Positions 37,007 to 46,493 of a DNA stretch of 64,000 nt are shown here, piece by piece. Every line of letters starts with the position of its first letter. Position 1 is the first letter of the stretch. The position numbers were made by a program, and so were the translations under genes. Source of the DNA: Advenella sp. FME57 (GTDB taxonomy: Bacteria > Pseudomonadota > Gammaproteobacteria > Burkholderiales > Burkholderiaceae_B). The notes beneath the pieces are model-generated. The model made no database searches, was not told where the DNA came from, and was given only the letters and a program-made list of their open reading frames with translations. The stretch is from contig NZ_JABUXU010000010.1 in the NCBI RefSeq assembly GCF_014897675.1, positions 124,001 through 188,000 of the forward strand, read 5' to 3'.

Positions 37007-39475
37007 ATGGCGTTTTCAATATCCATCTTCATTTTCATGATCTTTCAGTCGCGTTTGCGCGCCACAAGTGCCTCTTTGCAGCAGCTCAATTGGGTGCTGG
37101 CTTTGCTGGCGCTGGTGCTGGCGTGTTGCTGTGCCAGCCCGGTTTGGGCGCAGGAGAAGCAAACGCCGCCAGATGTGGCGCAGGTGCTCAAGCAGGCACA
37201 GGAGAAAATCGAGCCCATCAAAAAGCAGTTGGAGAAGATTGTCGATGCGCCATTGAATGATGCCGCGCTGTCGGAGATGCGTGAGCAGGCCCTCAAGACG
37301 CAGTCTGCCGTGGGTGATGTGGTGTCGGCACTGGCGCCTAAGCTGAAGGATGTACAGGAGCGTTTGGCCGAATTGGGTCCCACGGACGGGGCCGCACCTG
37401 AAGCGGCCAATATCAGCGAACAGCGTGCCGAACTGGGCAAGGAACGCGGCAAGCTGGATTCACAGATCAAACTGGCGCGACTGATCGGGGTTGAGGCTGA
37501 GCAGGCTGCCGAACAATTGAGCAAAGAACGGCGCGTGCGCTTTCAGGCGCAACTGGGCGAGCGCACGGCCTCTATCGTATCGGGCACATTCTGGGCTGAT
37601 CTGACCCGCGAGTGGTCGCGCGATTCGAGCCGCACCCAACCCCTGGCCAACGAGCTGGCCGGGCTGCTGGACGCCGTGACGCCAGCCTTATGGCTTGGCG
37701 TTGCCGTTATTATTGCACTGATTGTCTCGGTGCGCCTGATTGCCGAAGAGCTGCTGCTCAAGGCCATGACCCGTTTCGTCGCACCGGGCCGCCTGCGACG
37801 GTCTTTGTATGCGCTGGTTGTGGTGCTGATGTCTGCGGTAGCCTACGGGTTGATGGCCGAAACGGTCAGAACCGGCCTGAGCTGGAACCAAAGCCCCACG
37901 TCCACGATGACCGAAATCCTGACCCATATGGTGGTTGTGTCCTGGTTCGGTGGCTTTGTGGCAGGACTGGGCAAGGCCTTGCTGGTGGCGCATCATGCCT
38001 CGTGGCGGCTGATTCCCATGCGCGACGATGTGGCGCTGAATCTGCGCTGGTTTCCGATGGTGCTGGCGACCATCATCAGCCTGGGCTGGTTTATTCAGGG
38101 CGTGTTCGCGACAGTGTATGCCAGCCTGGCGCTGACGGTGGCGTTCAACTGCATTATCTCGCTGACCACCAGTATTGCCATGGGCGTGACCATGGTGCGC
38201 TCGCGCAAGCGCTATGCGACAGAGACAGAGGCGGTACAGCGCAGCAACCAGATGACCATTCCGGGCTGGCTCAATGCGATCATCAGTCTGGCCGGTCTTG
38301 CATTGATAGTCAGCCAGATCGCGCTGCTGCTGGGTTTTGTCGCCCTGGGCACGGTTATTGTGCAGCAACTGGTCTGGATTTTACTGGTGCTGCTATCGGC
38401 CTATCTGCTGGCAGTGCTGATTGACGACGTGTGCACCGTGATGTTGATCGCCATCAAACGGCAGAATGGCCAGGAAGACGAGAGCACCTATCCGGCCATA
38501 CGCAGCCAGTTGCTGGTACTGGCCTCGGGCATCGGCCGCCTGCTGGTCGTATTGCTGGCGCTGGCGCTTTTAATGGCGCCTTTTGGTGACGGTCCGACAG
38601 AATGGCTGCGCAATTTCTCGTTCCTGTATTCCGGCATCTCGCTGGGCGAGGTGCAGATTCGTCCCACCGCCATTCTGATTGCGCTGGCGGTGCTGGTGCT
38701 GGGATTTACGCTGGTCAAGATCCTGCAAAACTGGCTGACCGACCAGTATCTGCCTACGACCCGGATGGATGCGGGTATGCGGGCGTCGGCCGGCGCCTTG
38801 TTCGGTTATGCTGGTTATGTGCTGGCCGGCGCGATGACGCTGTCGGCGCTGGGCATCGGGCTGGAGCGGGTGGCATGGATTGCCAGTGCACTGTCCGTGG
38901 GTATCGGTTTTGGCTTGCAGGCCATTGTGCAGAACTTCGTCTCGGGCCTGATTTTGCTGGCCGAGCGGCCCGTCAAGGTGGGTGACTGGGTGTCGCTCAA
39001 TGGCGCCGAGGGCGATATCCGGCGCATTAATGTACGGGCCACGGAAATCCAGCTGTGGGATCATTCGACAATGATTGTCCCCAATTCAGAATTGATTACC
39101 AAAGTGGTGCGCAATGTCACTCACGCCAGCCCCATCGGTCGCGTGCTGATCAAGCTGACACTGCCCCTGGGCACCGAACCGGCGCAAGTGCGGGATATCA
39201 TTCTGGCGGCGTATCAGGCAAATGAAGACATACTGGATGAACCACGGCCGGATATCCTGCTGGACAGCATAGAGGCAACAGGGCTGGTGTTTATTGCCAC
39301 CGGCTATGTCAACTCGCCGCGCATGGTGGCGCGCGTACGCAGTGCATTGCTGTTTGACATACTGCAGCAGCTGCATGAGACCGATATCGCCCTGGTGGCA
39401 CCGGCCACCATGATGCTCAGGGAAGCGGCGGCTGCCCCGCAGAGCAAAACGCATTTTGAGGGCGGGCCGGATTAA
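37007..39475 (+). CDS. MscS-family mechanosensitive channel, large DUF3772-type
   Basis: Large channel of about 822 residues. A leader-like hydrophobic segment (WVLALLALVLACCCASPVWA) is followed by a periplasmic, helical coiled region of about 190 residues (DUF3772-like), then about ten membrane helices and the conserved MscS pore and beta domain: ASALSVGIGFGLQAIVQNFV, GLILLAERPVKVGDWVSL, then NSELI. It opens under membrane tension to release solutes during hypo-osmotic shock. The start is uncertain: ATG at 37007 or 37037 are the best options and neither has a clear ribosome binding site; the frame is open back to 36878. Convergent with the MarR gene. Confidence 0.9.
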   Translation: MAFSISIFIFMIFQSRLRATSASLQQLNWVLALLALVLACCCASPVWAQEKQTPPDVAQVLKQAQEKIEPIKKQLEKIVDAPLNDAALSEMREQALKTQSAVGDVVSALAPKLKDVQERLAELGPTDGAAPEAANISEQRAELGKERGKLDSQIKLARLIGVEAEQAAEQLSKERRVRFQAQLGERTASIVSGTFWADLTREWSRDSSRTQPLANELAGLLDAVTPALWLGVAVIIALIVSVRLIAEELLLKAMTRFVAPGRLRRSLYALVVVLMSAVAYGLMAETVRTGLSWNQSPTSTMTEILTHMVVVSWFGGFVAGLGKALLVAHHASWRLIPMRDDVALNLRWFPMVLATIISLGWFIQGVFATVYASLALTVAFNCIISLTTSIAMGVTMVRSRKRYATETEAVQRSNQMTIPGWLNAIISLAGLALIVSQIALLLGFVALGTVIVQQLVWILLVLLSAYLLAVLIDDVCTVMLIAIKRQNGQEDESTYPAIRSQLLVLASGIGRLLVVLLALALLMAPFGDGPTEWLRNFSFLYSGISLGEVQIRPTAILIALAVLVLGFTLVKILQNWLTDQYLPTTRMDAGMRASAGALFGYAGYVLAGAMTLSALGIGLERVAWIASALSVGIGFGLQAIVQNFVSGLILLAERPVKVGDWVSLNGAEGDIRRINVRATEIQLWDHSTMIVPNSELITKVVRNVTHASPIGRVLIKLTLPLGTEPAQVRDIILAAYQANEDILDEPRPDILLDSIEATGLVFIATGYVNSPRMVARVRSALLFDILQQLHETDIALVAPATMMLREAAAAPQSKTHFEGGPD

Positions 39476-39608
39476 GCGGTAATATTGAATGTGCGCATTG
39501 GTTTCACGCGTGCGCCGACGAGCAGAGTAAGAGCCCGTCTGGCGGGCCCGGCAGCCCGGATCCTGCCGCATGATCACTCGCATTATTCGTCCAAGTTTAA
39601 TCAATCAG

Positions 39609-40049
39609 TCAGGCAGATTTTGATCCGCTGATTAACTTGCGCAGTATTGCAACCAATTGCTTGCGCTCGGTTTTACTCAGATTTTCCATAATTCCCGCTT
39701 CGTGTTCTTTGGCTACGTGACACAACTCGGCTGCCAGGGCCGTTCCCTTGCGTGTGTTGCGCACCATCGTCTGGCGCCGATCATCCGGCTCCTGCCTTCG
39801 CTCGATCAAACCATCCTGTTCCATACGAACCAGCGCCTTGCTTAGCGTGGGCTGTTTCATAACGGCGTGGTAAGCAAGATCAGTGACGGATTCTTCGTGA
39901 TTATTGTGCAGGCACGCGAGCACGCGCCACTCTGTAACAGAAAGATCAGTCGTGTACAGGTACGTATAAAAGTCGGTTGAAACGGTATCGCTTGCGCGCC
40001 GCAACAAATATGCCAGATAGGTATCAATAAAGCGATTGGATTGACTCAC
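39609..40049 (-). CDS. MarR-family regulator of the auxin-type catabolic operon
   Basis: DNA-binding repressor of 146 residues. The winged helix (LAYHAVMKQPTLSKALVRME then DGLIERRQEPDDRRQ) is typical of MarR. Translation starts with GTG at 40049, with GGAG ten bases upstream. It is divergent from the 15-gene catabolic operon across a 295-base AT-rich spacer carrying a dyad and a promoter. In Variovorax a MarR repressor controls the IAA-degrading iad operon and is relieved by IAA; the same role is inferred here. Confidence 0.88.
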   Translation of the reverse strand: MSQSNRFIDTYLAYLLRRASDTVSTDFYTYLYTTDLSVTEWRVLACLHNNHEESVTDLAYHAVMKQPTLSKALVRMEQDGLIERRQEPDDRRQTMVRNTRKGTALAAELCHVAKEHEAGIMENLSKTERKQLVAILRKLISGSKSA

Positions 40050-40214
40050 GTCTGTTCTGCTCCGGAAGTAGATATTGCATGCACAAAATTAAGCATGTTT
40101 TGCTACGGTGCGTCATTTTAGTGCTTTACACGAAAATTATATTTCTTTCCTCAAATACTAGTAGTAGTACTGAGTGACTTGCCATGCTGCGTCCCTTTAT
40201 TATGATCTCAATAC

Positions 40215-40226
40215 ATGAATTTTCAT
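40215..40226. promoter_or_regulatory. Candidate MarR operator (ATGAA-TT-TTCAT)
   Basis: A perfect 5-bp inverted repeat with a two-base centre, embedded in a longer imperfect dyad bounded by TCAATA and TATTGA (about 40207-40238). It ends just before the -35 box of the operon promoter, a position where a bound MarR dimer would block RNA polymerase. Inference from symmetry and position. Confidence 0.5.
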
Positions 40227-40235
40227 ATAAATTTA

Positions 40236-40264
40236 TTGACGTGCTTTTATTTTAAACTTAAACT
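40236..40264 (+). promoter_or_regulatory. Candidate sigma-70 promoter of the catabolic operon
   Basis: TTGACG (40236-40241), 17 bases, then TAAACT (40259-40264). The -35 is one base from consensus, the -10 weaker. It is about 80 bases before the first gene and abuts the candidate MarR operator. Confidence 0.5.
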
Positions 40265-40344
40265 AAATTAAGCCCTATGCAGTCACTATTGTGATTGTTG
40301 GGATCCACGGTCACCTGTCCTCGCCCACGGAAAGGAGCAAATGA

Positions 40345-42516
40345 ATGGCAGAACGGTCCTTCAAAAAGGAAGTGCAGACGCTAAAGATTGGCGCTGGTGA
40401 AGAGTTTCGCGGTGAAGGCATACTGGCCATCACCAAGGCACTTTTGCAGTCGGGCGTGGGCTACGTCGCCGGGTATCAGGGAGCACCGATTTCGCATTTG
40501 ATGGACGTGCTGGCTGACGCGGATGACATTCTGAGGGACCTGGGTGTTCATTTTGAGTCCAGTGCATCGGAGGCGACCGCTGCAGCCACGCTATCGGCAT
40601 CTGTGATGTATCCGATCCGCGGCGCGGTAACGTGGAAGTCAACAGTGGGCACCAATGTAGCTTCGGACGCGTTGGCTAATCTGGCTTCGGGCGGCGTTAC
40701 TGGCGGTGCCCTAGTCATCGTCGGTGAGGATTATGGCGAGGGGTCGTCCATCATGCAGGAGCGAACCCATGCCTTTGCCATGAAATCACAAATGTGGATG
40801 CTGGATCCGCGACCGAATCTTGCCTGCATGGTGAATATGGTGGAAACGGGATTTCGTCTGTCTGAAGCCAGCAGTACGCCTGTGTTTTATCAGGTTCGTA
40901 TTCGAGGCTGCCACGTGCATGGCCGCTTTATCGCCAGGGACAACGTCAAACCGCCGTTTACGCTTGCGCAGGCGCTGGAAACCCCACGGCGTGATGCCGG
41001 TCGTATCGTATTGCCACCCGCCGCCTATGAACATGAACAGGAAAAAGTGCGCGACCGCTGGCCTGCCGCAGTCAAATTCCTTAAGGACAATCAGGTCAAC
41101 GAGTTCTTTGACGGCAGCCGCCAGGACATCGGCATCATTGTGCAGGGTGGTTTGTACAACAACACCATTCGCGCATTGGGCCTGCTGGGAAAGGCTGATC
41201 ATTTTGGCAAAAGCGAGCTGCCAATATATGTATTGAATGCGGTCTATCCGCTGATCAGCGATGAGGTGCAGGAGTTTTGCCGGGAAAAAAAAGCCGTGCT
41301 GTTGATAGAGGAAGGCCAGCCTGACTATATTGAACAGAATATTCACAGCATATTGCGCAAAGCTGGGATCGGGACGCCCTTGTCGGGCAAGGATGTATTG
41401 CCCATGGCGGGTGAGTATACGGTGCAAACGATCCGCGATGGCCTGCGTATCTTTCTGGATAATCTGCCTTCACAGCCGGCTTCGATGCCAGACCCTGAAC
41501 CAGCATCAAAAATTGTGGTTGAAAAGCCGCTTGTTTTTACGCAGGTGCGGCGTCAGCAGCTGGCCGATATTATTCCGCCACGCCCGGCGGGACTGTGTAC
41601 CGGTTGTCCGGAGCGTCCAGTGTTTTCTGCGCTAACACTGGCACAGGAAAAGTTGGGTGAACACCATATTTCCTGTGATATCGGCTGTCATCTTTTTTCC
41701 ATTTTGCCCCCCTTCAATCTGGGTGCAACCACCATGGGGTATGGGCTGGGGGCGTCCAGCGCGTCTGCGTTCAACGTGAAGGCAAGCAAGCGTTCCATTT
41801 CGATCATGGGCGATGGCGGCTTCTGGCATAACGGGCTGACTTCCGGCGTCGGCAACGCCGTCTATAACAAGCATGATGGTGTGATTATCATTGTGGACAA
41901 TTACTATTCGTCTGCAACCGGCGGGCAGGATGTCCTGTCGTCCCGGGCCAACAATGACAACCGCTCCACCAATCATCCAATAGAACAGGCGGTCAGGGGC
42001 GTGGGCGTCAAGTGGGTGCGAGTCATTGATCACACCTACGACGTATCAAAAATGCGTGCGCTGATTGAAGATGCGCTTACCTGTGCAGATACGGGCCCCA
42101 AGGTGATTATTGCCCAGTCCGAATGTATGCTGAACCTGCAGCGACGCGAAAAACCGGTGTTCAAAAAGGATGTAGCGCAAGGCGTACGCCGTGTCAGGCA
42201 ACAGTTTGGAGTGGACAAGGATATCTGTTCTGGCGACCATGCCTGTATCCGGCTTTCGGGCTGTCCGTCGCTGACTCTGAAAGACAATGATAATCCTCTG
42301 AAGGATGATCCAGTCGCCCATGTCGAGAGCAGTTGTGTCGGCTGTGGTCATTGTGGTGAGATCGCCCATGAGGCAGTGCTGTGTCCTTCTTTTTATCGCG
42401 CCGATATTATTCATAACCCCAGCAAGAAAGATCATTTGTTTGGTAGCCTGCGTAGCAAGCTGATAGGTCGATTACAGCGGCGGCATCGTGAGCGCATTGA
42501 GAGCGACCGGATATGA
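40345..42516 (+). CDS. 2-oxoacid (indolepyruvate-type) ferredoxin oxidoreductase, alpha/IorA-like subunit
   Basis: Thiamine-diphosphate subunit of 723 residues. The N-terminal pyrimidine domain contains GYQGAPISHLMDVL near residue 43; the TPP/Mg site is IMGDGGFWHNGL near residue 487 with a downstream NYYSSATGGQ. A CTGCPERPVF motif is near residue 418. The C-terminus has two Cys clusters: C-x4-C-x4-C (ICSGDHACIRLSGC) and CVGCGHC plus a distal Cys, for iron-sulfur clusters. The family oxidatively decarboxylates aryl 2-oxoacids to acyl-CoA. In this operon the plausible substrate is isatinate (2-aminophenylglyoxylate), itself a 2-oxoacid, rather than indolepyruvate. First gene of the operon; overlaps the beta gene by ATGA. 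Confidence 0.88.
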   Translation: MAERSFKKEVQTLKIGAGEEFRGEGILAITKALLQSGVGYVAGYQGAPISHLMDVLADADDILRDLGVHFESSASEATAAATLSASVMYPIRGAVTWKSTVGTNVASDALANLASGGVTGGALVIVGEDYGEGSSIMQERTHAFAMKSQMWMLDPRPNLACMVNMVETGFRLSEASSTPVFYQVRIRGCHVHGRFIARDNVKPPFTLAQALETPRRDAGRIVLPPAAYEHEQEKVRDRWPAAVKFLKDNQVNEFFDGSRQDIGIIVQGGLYNNTIRALGLLGKADHFGKSELPIYVLNAVYPLISDEVQEFCREKKAVLLIEEGQPDYIEQNIHSILRKAGIGTPLSGKDVLPMAGEYTVQTIRDGLRIFLDNLPSQPASMPDPEPASKIVVEKPLVFTQVRRQQLADIIPPRPAGLCTGCPERPVFSALTLAQEKLGEHHISCDIGCHLFSILPPFNLGATTMGYGLGASSASAFNVKASKRSISIMGDGGFWHNGLTSGVGNAVYNKHDGVIIIVDNYYSSATGGQDVLSSRANNDNRSTNHPIEQAVRGVGVKWVRVIDHTYDVSKMRALIEDALTCADTGPKVIIAQSECMLNLQRREKPVFKKDVAQGVRRVRQQFGVDKDICSGDHACIRLSGCPSLTLKDNDNPLKDDPVAHVESSCVGCGHCGEIAHEAVLCPSFYRADIIHNPSKKDHLFGSLRSKLIGRLQRRHRERIESDRI

Positions 42517-44054
42517 CTAGCACTGTGTCAGGCGCGAGCGTTGCCGAACCCCTAAAAATAGCCATTCTTGCCATGGGAGGGCAGGGCGGTGGCGTGCTGG
42601 CAGACTGGCTGGTGGATCTGGCAGAGCGCGCCGACTGGTATGCTCAAAGCACGTCTGTTCCGGGCGTGGCACAGCGTACCGGGGCTACGATCTATTACGT
42701 GGAGCTTTTTCCTCCACCCTGGTCCATGGAACAACCGCCGGTGCTTGCACAGATGCCGACGCCAGGCGATGTGGATGTGGTGATCAGCGCCGAGCTGATG
42801 GAAGCCGGGCGCGCCATTTTGCGCGGCATTGTGACACCGGACCGAACAACGCTGCTGACCTCGACACACCGCAGTTACGCCATTAGCGAAAAAAGCCACC
42901 CGTCTAACGGGATTGTTGATGCGGCGCAGGTTATGGCTGCAGGTAACGATACGGCGAAACAGTTTTATGCAGCTGATTTGCAGCGTATCGCCGAGTCCTG
43001 CGGCAGTGTGATCAGTGCCAGCTTATTTGGTGCTTTGGCAGCGACCGATGTATTGCCTTTTGCACGGGAGCAATTTGAAGAGACGATTCGCACGGGGAAT
43101 GTGGGAGTCACTTCCAGCCTGTCGGCATTCGACGCCGGCTGGACTGAAATCCGGTCGGCACAGTTGCAGCGTAGCACCAAGTCGGCCAATGAGCGTTTCC
43201 CGGCGCTGCCGCAGAAAGCGGCCACGGCTGGCGGGCAGATCGTTTTGGACAATTTGCGCTCGCGATTTCCTGACGTTCTGCAGCCGGTCATTCTGGCAGG
43301 GGTACGACATCTGGTGGATTTCCAGGATTCAGATTATGCCAATGCATACCTGAGCCGCATCGAGCGGATACTCTCCCTTGACAGTGCCGCAGATGGGCCA
43401 TTAAGGGGCTGGGCGCTGACCTGGCAGTTTGCTCGCTATCTGGCCACCGCTATGGCCTACGACGATGTCATCAAGGTCGCCGATCTGAAGATCCGGGATG
43501 CGCGGGTGCTGCGTATATCGAAGGAAGTGAGACTGGAGCAGGGGCAGATGCTGGATGTGGCAGATTATATGCATCCGAGGTTTGAAGAGGTCTGTGGCAC
43601 CATGCCCGAGCGTCTCGGGCGCTGGATGGAGCAATCCTTTTTGCGCAACTGGACTGCCGCGCTTTTCAGGAAAGGGCGGCACATCAAAACCAGCCATTTG
43701 GGAGGCTATCTATTGTTGTATGCGCTGGCCTCGCGTAGATCAAAACGGACAGCGACGTTGCGGCATGCTCAGGAAATCGAATCGATCGATCAATGGACAA
43801 AGAAAATTGAAGCCGCACTTGAAACGGACTATGAGTTTGCCCTTGCCGTGGTCAAGTCACGCCGGCTGGTCAAGGGTTATAGCGATACCCACGCTCGCAG
43901 CAGCGGCAGATTCAGCCAACTGATGATGGCGGCTGATGCACTTTGTGGCAGGCAGGATGCGGCGGCTAAGTACAAGACGCTATACGACGCTGCCTTAAAC
44001 GATGTCAAAGGCGAACGCCTGAAGGCGGCGTTGGCTGCCATGCCTACGGTATGA
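42513..44054 (+). CDS. 2-oxoacid (indolepyruvate-type) oxidoreductase, beta/IorB-like subunit
   Basis: Partner of the IorA-like subunit, 513 residues. The N-terminal 200 residues are the pyruvate-ferredoxin-oxidoreductase gamma domain (AILAMGGQGGGVLADWLVD near residues 18-36, then STSVPGVAQRTGATIYYVE). The C-terminal 300 residues are helical and correspond to the extra domain of the long proteobacterial IorB form; archaeal IorB is only about 200 residues. Overlaps both neighbours by four bases, indicating stoichiometric translation. Confidence 0.85.
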   Translation: MTSTVSGASVAEPLKIAILAMGGQGGGVLADWLVDLAERADWYAQSTSVPGVAQRTGATIYYVELFPPPWSMEQPPVLAQMPTPGDVDVVISAELMEAGRAILRGIVTPDRTTLLTSTHRSYAISEKSHPSNGIVDAAQVMAAGNDTAKQFYAADLQRIAESCGSVISASLFGALAATDVLPFAREQFEETIRTGNVGVTSSLSAFDAGWTEIRSAQLQRSTKSANERFPALPQKAATAGGQIVLDNLRSRFPDVLQPVILAGVRHLVDFQDSDYANAYLSRIERILSLDSAADGPLRGWALTWQFARYLATAMAYDDVIKVADLKIRDARVLRISKEVRLEQGQMLDVADYMHPRFEEVCGTMPERLGRWMEQSFLRNWTAALFRKGRHIKTSHLGGYLLLYALASRRSKRTATLRHAQEIESIDQWTKKIEAALETDYEFALAVVKSRRLVKGYSDTHARSSGRFSQLMMAADALCGRQDAAAKYKTLYDAALNDVKGERLKAALAAMPTV

Positions 44055-45052
44055 CGGCATTGAACAGGAGACAAAATACAGTGGAAACGCTTCAGTTGCG
44101 GGTAACGGAAACGGAAGATCTGACCGCCCAGATTCGCAAGATTGTGCTGAAACAGGCTGAAGGGTTGCCGTTACCGGCAGCAAAGCCCGGGGCGCATATT
44201 CGTGTGCATATCGGTGGCGCTTTTGACGACACAAGGGCCTATTCGCTGTTGATGCTGAATGACCATAGCACAGATGCAGCAACTCATTTGCAATACGAGA
44301 TTGCTGTCAAGCGTGAGGATGCCGGAAGCGGCGGGTCCCGTTACATGCATGCACTCAACGTGGGGGATACATTGGTGTGTGACCGGCCACGGCATGATTT
44401 TAAATTGGAGCCGCCAGACCAGACCTGTGCTGTGTTGCTCGCTGGTGGTATCGGTATTACCCCAATCTTTGCCATGGCGGGTGCACTCAGCCGAGAAGGG
44501 CGTCCATTTCATCTGCATTATGCCGGACGTGATAGATCACAGATGGCACTGCTTAACGAGCTTGCCGTCATCGCGGGCGAGAACCTGAAGATACATTTGG
44601 ATCAGCAAGACTCGCAACTGGATATCAACGCCATATTACGGTCAATGCATGCCGATCAGCATTTATATGTATGTGGTCCGGCAGGCTTGCTGGATACCGT
44701 CCTTGCGATGGCAAAGCAGGCAGGCCTGCCTGCGACTCAGGTGCATTTCGAGCTGTTCAGCAATCCAGCAGTGAGCGCTAGTACAGACAGTTTCCAGGTC
44801 CGGCTGGCGCAATCGGGAAAAACATATGTGATTCCGCCCGGTAAAAGTATTCTGCAAGTATTGCAAGATCATGGCGAAGACCCGCTGTGCGATTGCTGCA
44901 GGGGTGAATGTGGGGTCTGTCAGGTTGGTGTGCTGGAAGGTGAGCCGGATCATCGCGATTATGTCCTGTCCGATGCAGAGAAGGCGCAAGGAAAGTTGAT
45001 ACATATCTGTGTGTCGCGGTCGAAGACGCCAATGCTAGTGCTCGATATGTAG
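44051..45052 (+). CDS. VanB-type ferredoxin reductase (NAD-, flavin- and 2Fe-2S-domain)
   Basis: Electron-transfer component of 333 residues for the Rieske dioxygenase. Order: flavin-binding beta barrel (RAYSLLM near residue 57), NAD domain (LLAGGIGITPIFAMAGAL near residue 134) and a C-terminal plant-type 2Fe-2S domain with C-x4-C-x2-C (CCRGECGVC) and a last Cys in IHICVSR. This is the phthalate/vanillate oxygenase-reductase layout. It overlaps the IorB gene by ATGA and precedes the dioxygenase alpha gene by 88 bases, the only sizeable gap early in the operon. Equivalent in position and type to the reductase of iad operons. Confidence 0.9.
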   Translation: MTALNRRQNTVETLQLRVTETEDLTAQIRKIVLKQAEGLPLPAAKPGAHIRVHIGGAFDDTRAYSLLMLNDHSTDAATHLQYEIAVKREDAGSGGSRYMHALNVGDTLVCDRPRHDFKLEPPDQTCAVLLAGGIGITPIFAMAGALSREGRPFHLHYAGRDRSQMALLNELAVIAGENLKIHLDQQDSQLDINAILRSMHADQHLYVCGPAGLLDTVLAMAKQAGLPATQVHFELFSNPAVSASTDSFQVRLAQSGKTYVIPPGKSILQVLQDHGEDPLCDCCRGECGVCQVGVLEGEPDHRDYVLSDAEKAQGKLIHICVSRSKTPMLVLDM

Positions 45053-45140
45053 TGCCGGTTGTTGCGGTTCTTCGCTGCGTTGCAGTGATGAATGCATTGG
45101 CCGCAGTGGAACAAAACGTATCTGATGGAGTGAAAGGATA

Positions 45141-46493
45141 ATGTCAGTCAGAAAGTGCGCAAACCATTACAAGATGAATCCTGAAGCCGTGCAGGCGCTG
45201 GTTCGCGAGCGTGAGGTGCATCGGGATCTTTACATTGATGAAGAAATCTTTGATCTGGAAATGGAGCATCTTTTTTCATCGACATGGATCTTTGTCGGAC
45301 ACGAAAGCCAGATCCCGCAGGTGGGCGATTACTATACAACGACCGTCGGAGACGAACCGGTTGTCATGGTGCGACACACAGATAAGACTATCAAGGTGCT
45401 TTATAACCGTTGTCCGCATCGTGGGGTAAAGGTCGCTGGCGATGTCACTGGAAATACCGGAAAATTTTTTCGCTGCCCCTATCATGCCTGGACATTCCGC
45501 ACCGACGGGAAGATTTTAGCGATTCCGCTCAAAAGCGGCTATGAGAATGTCGGGTTTGATACCTGCGATGCCGCCAAAGGGATGGTCGCGATTGAAAATG
45601 TGCACGATTATCGTGGATTCATTTTTTGCCGGTTAAGTACAGAAGGCGTGTCATTTGAGGCTTTCTTCGGGGAATCGCTATCGACTATCGATAATATGAT
45701 TGACCGTTCACCGGAAGGTAAATTGCAGGTGGAAGGGGGAATATTTCGCTATGTTCACAACTGCAATTGGAAAATGCTTGTGGACAATCAGACTGATACC
45801 TGTCATCCCATGGTGGCGCATGAATCGTCGGCCGGTACAGCAGTCCATGTTTGGAAAGAAGCGCCCGAAGGTACACCCAAACCAATGTCGGTGGAACTGT
45901 TTGCTCCATTTATGTCTTCATACGAATTTTTTGACAACATGGGTATTCGGGTATGGGAAAACGGCCACGGTCATACGGGGGTGAGCGATTCGATTCACGC
46001 TGCCTATTCGGATATTTCGGGTTACTGGGATGCCATGGTTGAGGCCTATGGCCAGGAGCGCGCCGCACAAATTTTGGGTGATGTCCGCCACAACACCGTG
46101 TATTTTCCCAATATTCTGGTCAAGGGGCCAATACAAACTCTGCGTCTATTCAAACCACTTTCAGCCGCAACAACAATGGTGGAATCCTGGACGTTCCGGC
46201 TGGTGGGCGCACCGGATCTGCTGTTTGAACGCAGCCTGATGTACAACCGGTTGATCAATGCGCCAACCTCTGTGGTTGGACATGATGATCTGGAAATGTA
46301 CGAACGGTCTCAGCAAGTGTTGCACGCGCGCAGCCACGAATGGGTCAATTTTGCGCGGCTGTATGAGTCGACCGAAGCTGCGCAGCGCAATGTGGTTACC
46401 CGGGGCACCAGCGAATGGCAAATGCGCAATCAGTACCGGGCGTGGCTGCGTTTTATTCAGCCAATGCACAATGTCGGGGTGGTACATGACTGA
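45141..46493 (+). CDS. Rieske aromatic-ring dioxygenase, alpha subunit (IAA dioxygenase type)
   Basis: Catalytic subunit of 450 residues. The Rieske 2Fe-2S ligands are C91, H93 (RCPHRGVKVAGDV) and C112, H115 (RCPYHAWTF). The mononuclear iron site is NWKMLVDNQTDTCHPMVAH, giving H222 and H227 with the bridging D219; the usual YH is CH here. The third ligand is probably the Asp in GHDDLEMYERSQ. AAAGGA precedes ATG at 45141. The stop overlaps the beta subunit start by eight bases. By operon context the substrate is an indole compound, most likely indole-3-acetate; inference. Confidence 0.9.
   Translation: MSVRKCANHYKMNPEAVQALVREREVHRDLYIDEEIFDLEMEHLFSSTWIFVGHESQIPQVGDYYTTTVGDEPVVMVRHTDKTIKVLYNRCPHRGVKVAGDVTGNTGKFFRCPYHAWTFRTDGKILAIPLKSGYENVGFDTCDAAKGMVAIENVHDYRGFIFCRLSTEGVSFEAFFGESLSTIDNMIDRSPEGKLQVEGGIFRYVHNCNWKMLVDNQTDTCHPMVAHESSAGTAVHVWKEAPEGTPKPMSVELFAPFMSSYEFFDNMGIRVWENGHGHTGVSDSIHAAYSDISGYWDAMVEAYGQERAAQILGDVRHNTVYFPNILVKGPIQTLRLFKPLSAATTMVESWTFRLVGAPDLLFERSLMYNRLINAPTSVVGHDDLEMYERSQQVLHARSHEWVNFARLYESTEAAQRNVVTRGTSEWQMRNQYRAWLRFIQPMHNVGVVHD

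Larger units (their letters stand above)
40050..40344. other. Divergent regulatory region between the MarR gene and the catabolic operon
   Basis: About 295 AT-rich bases without a gene. Contents: an AGTA/TACT-rich stretch (about 40157-40171), a perfect ATGAA/TTCAT dyad, a sigma-70-like promoter reading toward the operon, and an AAGGAG ribosome binding site before the ATG at 40345. Confidence 0.7.

Noticed and set aside
37007-39475. Signal-peptide lipoprotein reading of the CCC motif in the MscS protein
   Set aside because: The Cys cluster lies inside the hydrophobic stretch without a proper lipobox; an ordinary leader ending SPVWAQ is more likely.
40345-44054. Assignment as a classical indolepyruvate:ferredoxin oxidoreductase for tryptophan catabolism
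   Set aside because: No aminotransferase or indolepyruvate source nearby, while the operon supplies isatinate, another aryl 2-oxoacid; the family name is kept but the substrate is not assumed.
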